From: UBA668 sp040081465
GTDB taxonomy: Bacteria > Actinomycetota > Acidimicrobiia > Acidimicrobiales > Ilumatobacteraceae
Reading direction: 5' to 3'
Assembly (NCBI GenBank): GCA_040081465.1
Contig: JBEBGL010000001.1
Span: forward strand, 248,001 to 312,000
DNA: 64,000 bases
Part shown: positions 60,356 through 64,000 of the stretch, one piece after another
Layout: every line of letters starts with the position of its first letter
Position numbering within the stretch: position 1 is the first letter of the stretch
The notes under the pieces: model-generated
Databases searched by the model: none
Seen by the model: only the letters and a program-made list of their open reading frames with translations
Told to the model about the DNA's origin: nothing
Translations under genes and position numbers: made by a program

Positions 60356-60942
60356 AGCCACTGCCAATCGCCCATCGGCCAGATCACGACGAAGGCGCGG
60401 CCGATTAGATCGTCGTACGAAATCGCGCCAAGCACGCGACTGTCCTTCGACCCTGGGCGGTTGTCCCCCATCACAAACACGAACTCGGGTGGAACCACGA
60501 CGGGTAGCTGCGGTGGCCCACAACTAGACGGCTTGACGATTGCCGGATCTAGGTACGGCTCGACCAGCACTACCCCGTTCACGAGCAGCACGCAGTCGCG
60601 ATACTCGACCGTCTCGCCGGGCAAAGCAACCACCCGCTTGATCAGATCGCGCTCGTCGCTCGACTCGAGAGTCTTCAAGACCACCACGTCGCCGCGGCGC
60701 GGGTCGTGAAGGCGGTAGCTCAGCTTGTTGACCAGCACCCGATCGCCGGTGTGCAAGGTGCTCTTCATCGAGTCGCCCGAGACTGCGAACTGCTGCAGAA
60801 CGAAGGCCCGCACGAGCAACGCGGCGCTGATTGCGACGACGACGACAATGATCCACTCGACCCAGACGTTGCCCTTCTTGCGCTTCTTGGAAGCGGGCTG
60901 CACCGGCTCGTCGGCCGTCTGCAGATCCGAGGGGTCCGACAT
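60352..60942 (-). CDS. lepB: Signal peptidase I
   Basis: 196 residues. One N-terminal transmembrane helix (VEWIIVVVVAISAALLVRAFV), catalytic Ser in SGDSMKSTL and Lys in LIKRVVALPGE, then MGDNRPGSKDSR. It removes signal peptides of secreted proteins, which fits the many exported proteins in this window. The ATG at 60942 is preferred because TAGCCT ends 7 nt upstream. Confidence 0.94.
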   Translation of the reverse strand: MSDPSDLQTADEPVQPASKKRKKGNVWVEWIIVVVVAISAALLVRAFVLQQFAVSGDSMKSTLHTGDRVLVNKLSYRLHDPRRGDVVVLKTLESSDERDLIKRVVALPGETVEYRDCVLLVNGVVLVEPYLDPAIVKPSSCGPPQLPVVVPPEFVFVMGDNRPGSKDSRVLGAISYDDLIGRAFVVIWPMGDWQWL

Positions 60943-60992
60943 TCGCAACAGGCTATCGCCACCCCATTCGAAGGGGGTGGCAACGGAAATCG

Positions 60993-62351
60993 CTACAACG
61001 AAGCGATCAGCTTCTCAACGCGCTCGTCGCGGCTGCGGAACGGGTCTTTGCACAGCACAGTCCGCTGTGCCTGGTCATTTAGCTTCAGGTGCACCCAATC
61101 GACGGTGTAATCGCGCTTCTTTTCCTTCGCACGGCGAATGAACTCGCCCCGTAGGCGAGCGCGGGTTGTCTGCGGCGGAGTGTCGATCGCGGCTTCGATG
61201 TCGGCGTCTATGCACATGCGCTCGATCATCCCGCGGTCTTGCAGCTTGTAGAACGGACTGCGATCGCGCGAGATGTCGTGGTACTGCAGGTCGAGTAGCT
61301 GTACCCGAGCGTGTCCGAGAGGAAGGTCGTGGCGCGCACGGAATGCTTCGAGCAGTCGGTACTTGATGACCCAGTCGACCTCGCGATCGAGCTTCAGTGG
61401 ATCGTTCTCGATCGTGCTGATGCAGTGCTCCCACATCTCGAGCGCCTTCTGTTCGAGTGGCGGGAAACCTTTCAGGTCGGCATAACGCAATGCACGATCG
61501 AGATACTCGCGCTGAATGTCGAGTGCACTTACCTCGCGCCCGTTCGTTAAGCGCACCTTGCGCCGGCACGTCATGTCGTGACTGATGTCGCGGATCGCCC
61601 TAATCGGATTCTCCAGCGTCATATCGCGCAAGACGACCGATGGGTCTTCGAGCATGCGCAACATGCAAGCGGCCGAGCCAACCTTTACGAATGTGGTGTA
61701 CTCGCTCATGTTGCTGTCGCCGACGATCACGTGCAGTCGCCGATAGCGCTCGGCATCGGCGTGCGGTTCGTCGCGCGTGTTGATGATCGGACGGCTGCGC
61801 GTGGTCGCGCTGCTAACGCCTTCCCAGATGTGTTCCGCGCGCTGAGCCATCGAGAACATCGCACCGCGCGCTGTTTGCAGCACCTTGCCCGCACCCGTGA
61901 AGATCTGGCGGCTGACGAGAAACGGAATCAGTACTTCTGCATAGTGCGCCATGTCGTCGGCGCGACTGGTGAGAAAGTTCTCGTGACAGCCGTAGCTGTT
62001 GCCCGCTGAATCGGTGTTGTTCTTGAACAGGTAGATGGTGCCGCGAATGCCCTCTTCCTTCAGCCGTTGCTCGGCCGATTGCAGAAGGCTTTCCAGAATG
62101 CGCTCGCCCGCCTTGTCGTGCACGACCAAGTCGTAGAGGCTGTCGCACTCGGGTGTTGCGTACTCCGGATGCGAGCCGACGTCGAGATAAAGCCGCGCCC
62201 CGTTCTGCAGGAACACGTTGCTGCTGCGCCCCCAGCTGACGACACGGCGAAAGAGGTAACGGGCAACCTCATCGGGGCTCAGCCGTCGCTGACCGCGCAA
62301 GGTGCAGGTGACGCCGTACTCGTTCTCGAGTCCGAAGATGCGCCGCTCCAT
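60993..62351 (-). CDS. pafA: Pup-protein ligase PafA
   Basis: 452 residues. MERRIFGLENEYGVTCT, YLDVGSHPEYATPECDSL and DMTCRRKVRLTNGREVSALDIQREYLDRA are hallmarks of PafA, which attaches the small protein Pup to lysines for proteasomal degradation. Pup, Dop and proteasome genes are not in this window. The mycobacterial neighbours pafB and pafC are also missing: between TatB and PafA lie only the GDPD and lepB genes. TACGGT ends 6 nt before the ATG. Confidence 0.96.
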   Translation of the reverse strand: MERRIFGLENEYGVTCTLRGQRRLSPDEVARYLFRRVVSWGRSSNVFLQNGARLYLDVGSHPEYATPECDSLYDLVVHDKAGERILESLLQSAEQRLKEEGIRGTIYLFKNNTDSAGNSYGCHENFLTSRADDMAHYAEVLIPFLVSRQIFTGAGKVLQTARGAMFSMAQRAEHIWEGVSSATTRSRPIINTRDEPHADAERYRRLHVIVGDSNMSEYTTFVKVGSAACMLRMLEDPSVVLRDMTLENPIRAIRDISHDMTCRRKVRLTNGREVSALDIQREYLDRALRYADLKGFPPLEQKALEMWEHCISTIENDPLKLDREVDWVIKYRLLEAFRARHDLPLGHARVQLLDLQYHDISRDRSPFYKLQDRGMIERMCIDADIEAAIDTPPQTTRARLRGEFIRRAKEKKRDYTVDWVHLKLNDQAQRTVLCKDPFRSRDERVEKLIASL

Positions 62352-62397
62352 GCGCGCACCGTAGCGGACGCCGAGCGCCAGCGGTGGGCGTTGTTCT

Positions 62398-62468
62398 GTC
62401 GAGTGTTTCCTGCAGCTCCGGCGGGCGTCGAGTGTTTCGTGCCCGTGTGCGGGTAGGAAACACTCGAC
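62398..62468. repeat. Three copies of a 12-mer, two forming a long hairpin
   Basis: GTCGAGTGTTTC occurs at 62398-62409 and 62427-62438, and its exact reverse complement at 62457-62468. The last two can pair (12-bp stem) with an inner CCCG/CGGG stem in the loop. The hairpin begins directly after the stop of pxpC on its coding strand and could act as a terminator, though no T-run follows. It fills the gap before pafA. Confidence 0.6.
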
Positions 62469-63212
62469 TCAGTGCCTGGCGTGAAAGCGGAGTTCGGTCC
62501 CCACCGCGGCTTGGGCGATGTGGTGCACGTCGGAGGGGTCGACGACCCCGATCACCGGGTAGCCGCCGGTCGTTGGATGGTCGGCCAACATCACGATCGG
62601 CTGGCCGTCGGGTGGCACTTGTATCGCACCCTCGACCAATCCTTCCGACGGCAGTTCGCCAGCGGGGGCTCGCTCGAGCGTCGGCCCGCGAAGTCGGGCG
62701 CCGACGCGACTTGTGTCGACCACCAGATAAGCCGACGAGCACAGCGTCGGCCACGCATCATCCACGAACCAGTGGGCTCTCGGTCCGGGCCACACGCCGA
62801 CGGTCGTCACAGGGGTCGACCGCGGCACCGACTCGGCGACGGGCTGGGCGACCGCAGTGGCACCGCGCACGGCGATGTACACGCGGGCTCCGTCGAGCAG
62901 GCGCCCAACGCGCAGCGTGCAACCTGGGGGCATCACCGACACACTCCCCCAGCCGACCGGTGGTCCGTCCTTCACGCTGATGTCGGCGACCGCGCCTGTG
63001 ATCGCGATTGCGGTCGACTCGATGAAGTGCAGCGCGAGTCCACCGGAGCTTTCGTACGCGGGTGCAGTCGTGTCGTTGCCGACGAGTCGATTGCCGAGGG
63101 CCAGCGAGTCAAGATCGACGGCTCCCCCACGGCTGCGGCCCAACCACATCTGACCTTGGCGTCCGCGGTCGACAAGGGCGCCAGCAATCCCCCACGACTG
63201 GACCGTGATCAT
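62469..63212 (-). CDS. pxpC: 5-oxoprolinase subunit PxpC (KipA-type)
   Basis: 247 residues. N-terminal WGIAGALVDRGRQGQM and GGAVDLDSLALGNRLVGN, and C-terminal PIVMLADHPTTGGYPVIGVV, mark the biotin-dependent-carboxyltransferase-like KipA family. With PxpA and PxpB it forms the ATP-dependent 5-oxoprolinase that opens pyroglutamate to glutamate. It overlaps pxpB by 4 nt. Confidence 0.92.
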   Translation of the reverse strand: MITVQSWGIAGALVDRGRQGQMWLGRSRGGAVDLDSLALGNRLVGNDTTAPAYESSGGLALHFIESTAIAITGAVADISVKDGPPVGWGSVSVMPPGCTLRVGRLLDGARVYIAVRGATAVAQPVAESVPRSTPVTTVGVWPGPRAHWFVDDAWPTLCSSAYLVVDTSRVGARLRGPTLERAPAGELPSEGLVEGAIQVPPDGQPIVMLADHPTTGGYPVIGVVDPSDVHHIAQAAVGTELRFHARH

Positions 63213-63802
63213 CGGGACCTGAACTTCACGCGCGTGCCAGGCGGTAGCAACGCCGGCGGATCACGATCGTCGCTCCACATGACCGCGTCGGTGCGGCCCA
63301 GTAGATGCCAACCGCCAGGACTTTCCCGCGGGTAGACCGCGCTGAACTCCGCAGCAATCGCAACGCTTCCCGCTGGGACGCGGGTTCGTGGCGTGTCGCG
63401 TCGCGGCAACATCAGACGCGCATCGAGCCCGGTCAGGTAGCTGAAGCCAGGCATGAAGCCGCAGAACGCGACGACGTACTCGGCGGCACTGTGAATAGTC
63501 ACGACCTCGTTGCGCGACATGCCCAACGTTGCGGCCACTCCCGACAGGTCATCACCGTCGTACACAACGTCGATCGTCACCAGATCGCCGATCGCCGATG
63601 CACTCATCGCCGGTAACGGATGCCGCAACCATTCGCGGTCGAACGATGCGTCGTGCACGACCAACACTGTGCGCGCTGCCGGTACGACGTCGATGATGCC
63701 TGGTTGACGTGCCGCTCGCCACGCAGTCGCAGTCGACATGACCTCCGCTAGCGAGTCGAACTCGGCCAAGACCGCTCGCGGGCCGTATGGCAGAAGGTTC
63801 AC
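63209..63802 (-). CDS. pxpB: 5-oxoprolinase subunit PxpB (KipI-type)
   Basis: 197 residues. FMPGFSYLTGLDARLMLPRRDTPR and VPAGSVAIAAEFSAVYPRESPGGWHLLG are the diagnostic PxpB/KipI motifs. The GTG overlaps the pxpA stop as GTGA, so the three subunits are made from one coupled transcript. Confidence 0.93.
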   Translation of the reverse strand: MNLLPYGPRAVLAEFDSLAEVMSTATAWRAARQPGIIDVVPAARTVLVVHDASFDREWLRHPLPAMSASAIGDLVTIDVVYDGDDLSGVAATLGMSRNEVVTIHSAAEYVVAFCGFMPGFSYLTGLDARLMLPRRDTPRTRVPAGSVAIAAEFSAVYPRESPGGWHLLGRTDAVMWSDDRDPPALLPPGTRVKFRSR

Positions 63803-64000
63803 TGCACGAACGAGCGCAGGTCGTAACCATTCTCGGTGAGCAACTTGGCCACCGCGTTAACGATCGCAACCGCACCGGGCGTGTCGCTGTGAACGCAAAC
63901 CGATTCGGCGCCGGCGTTGGCGAGTGTCAGCGCCTGTTTCGCGGCTGCCACCGGATCGGTGATTAGCGCGCCCGGCTGTGTACGCGGAACAAGCCGACCC
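63799..64000 (-). CDS. pxpA: 5-oxoprolinase subunit PxpA (LamB/YcsF), C-terminus only
   Basis: The window's right edge cuts the gene; about 67 codons of the 3' end are present. The residues include ALTLANAGAESVCVHSDTPG and AVAKLLTENGYDLRSFVQ, typical of the YcsF/LamB C-terminus with its metal-site HSDTPG. It begins the pxpABC operon. Confidence 0.9.
   Translation of the reverse strand, partial: GRLVPRTQPGALITDPVAAAKQALTLANAGAESVCVHSDTPGAVAIVNAVAKLLTENGYDLRSFVQ

Overview
The window is a compact, gene-dense, high-GC actinobacterial chromosome segment. A pupylation ligase (PafA), a WhiB regulator, a GarA-like FHA protein beside an FtsR-like MerR protein, a DUF222/HNH (13E12-type) protein, a HelY-TatC-TatB block and a tandem ThyX-like protein all point to Actinobacteria. 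The long Thr/Pro linkers and the SpoIID protein with repeated domains suggest Acidimicrobiia (Ilumatobacter-like); that class assignment is inference. No CRISPR array, prophage, insertion sequence or rRNA operon is visible. There is one tRNA (Pro, GGG), and no stretch over 300 bases lacks a gene or RNA element.

Layout. 1-5 kb: a partial aldehyde dehydrogenase, a zinc-finger SDR protein, SirB1-like and esterase genes. 4.5-9.9 kb: IspH, a PDZ/radical-SAM DUF512 protein, Der, tRNA-Pro, an SRAP repair protein and a HIT protein. 9.9-19.4 kb: phosphatidyltransferase, then gcvH, FHA, ftsR-like MerR, bifunctional nuclease, second MerR and gcvT, matching the order around Rv1826-Rv1830 of Mycobacterium tuberculosis. 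An HNH gene and a VOC gene separate these from gcvP, which lies on the other strand behind a tandem glycine riboswitch. 20.4-27.7 kb: a LuxR-type (LAL) regulator upstream of three genes for a membrane SH3/Ig-like protein, a 927-residue secreted protein and a lipoprotein. I regard this as the best candidate for an undescribed system; two paralogues of the lipoprotein lie at 43.7-45.2 kb. 27.8-35 kb: small hypothetical pair, PLP enzymes, EamA transporter, M16 protease lipoprotein, FKBP. 35-45 kb: cell-envelope genes (RDD, LysM-NlpC/P60, PG-binding-M23, a Lys/Ala-tailed protein, SpoIID) and an MttB homologue. 45-55 kb: WhiB, ribokinase, gamma-carbonic anhydrase-like, an Arg/Gly/Pro-rich protein, crotonase, GNAT, ThyX-like, M20 and MDR enzymes. 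55-64 kb: HelY, TatC, TatB, GDPD, LepB, PafA and the 5-oxoprolinase genes pxpCBA, with pxpA cut by the window edge.

Expression signals. About 25 starts have a TANNNT hexamer ending 6-9 nt upstream and no Shine-Dalgarno sequence, as expected for leaderless mRNAs. These hexamers settle many start codons here. Genes for secreted or envelope proteins, gcvP and some regulators instead have leaders with Shine-Dalgarno sequences. In five divergent pairs the two -10 hexamers lie on opposite strands with centres 10, 10, 20, 20 and 30 bp apart. Convergent genes usually abut or overlap at their stop codons, and many same-strand neighbours overlap by ATGA, GTGA or TGATG.
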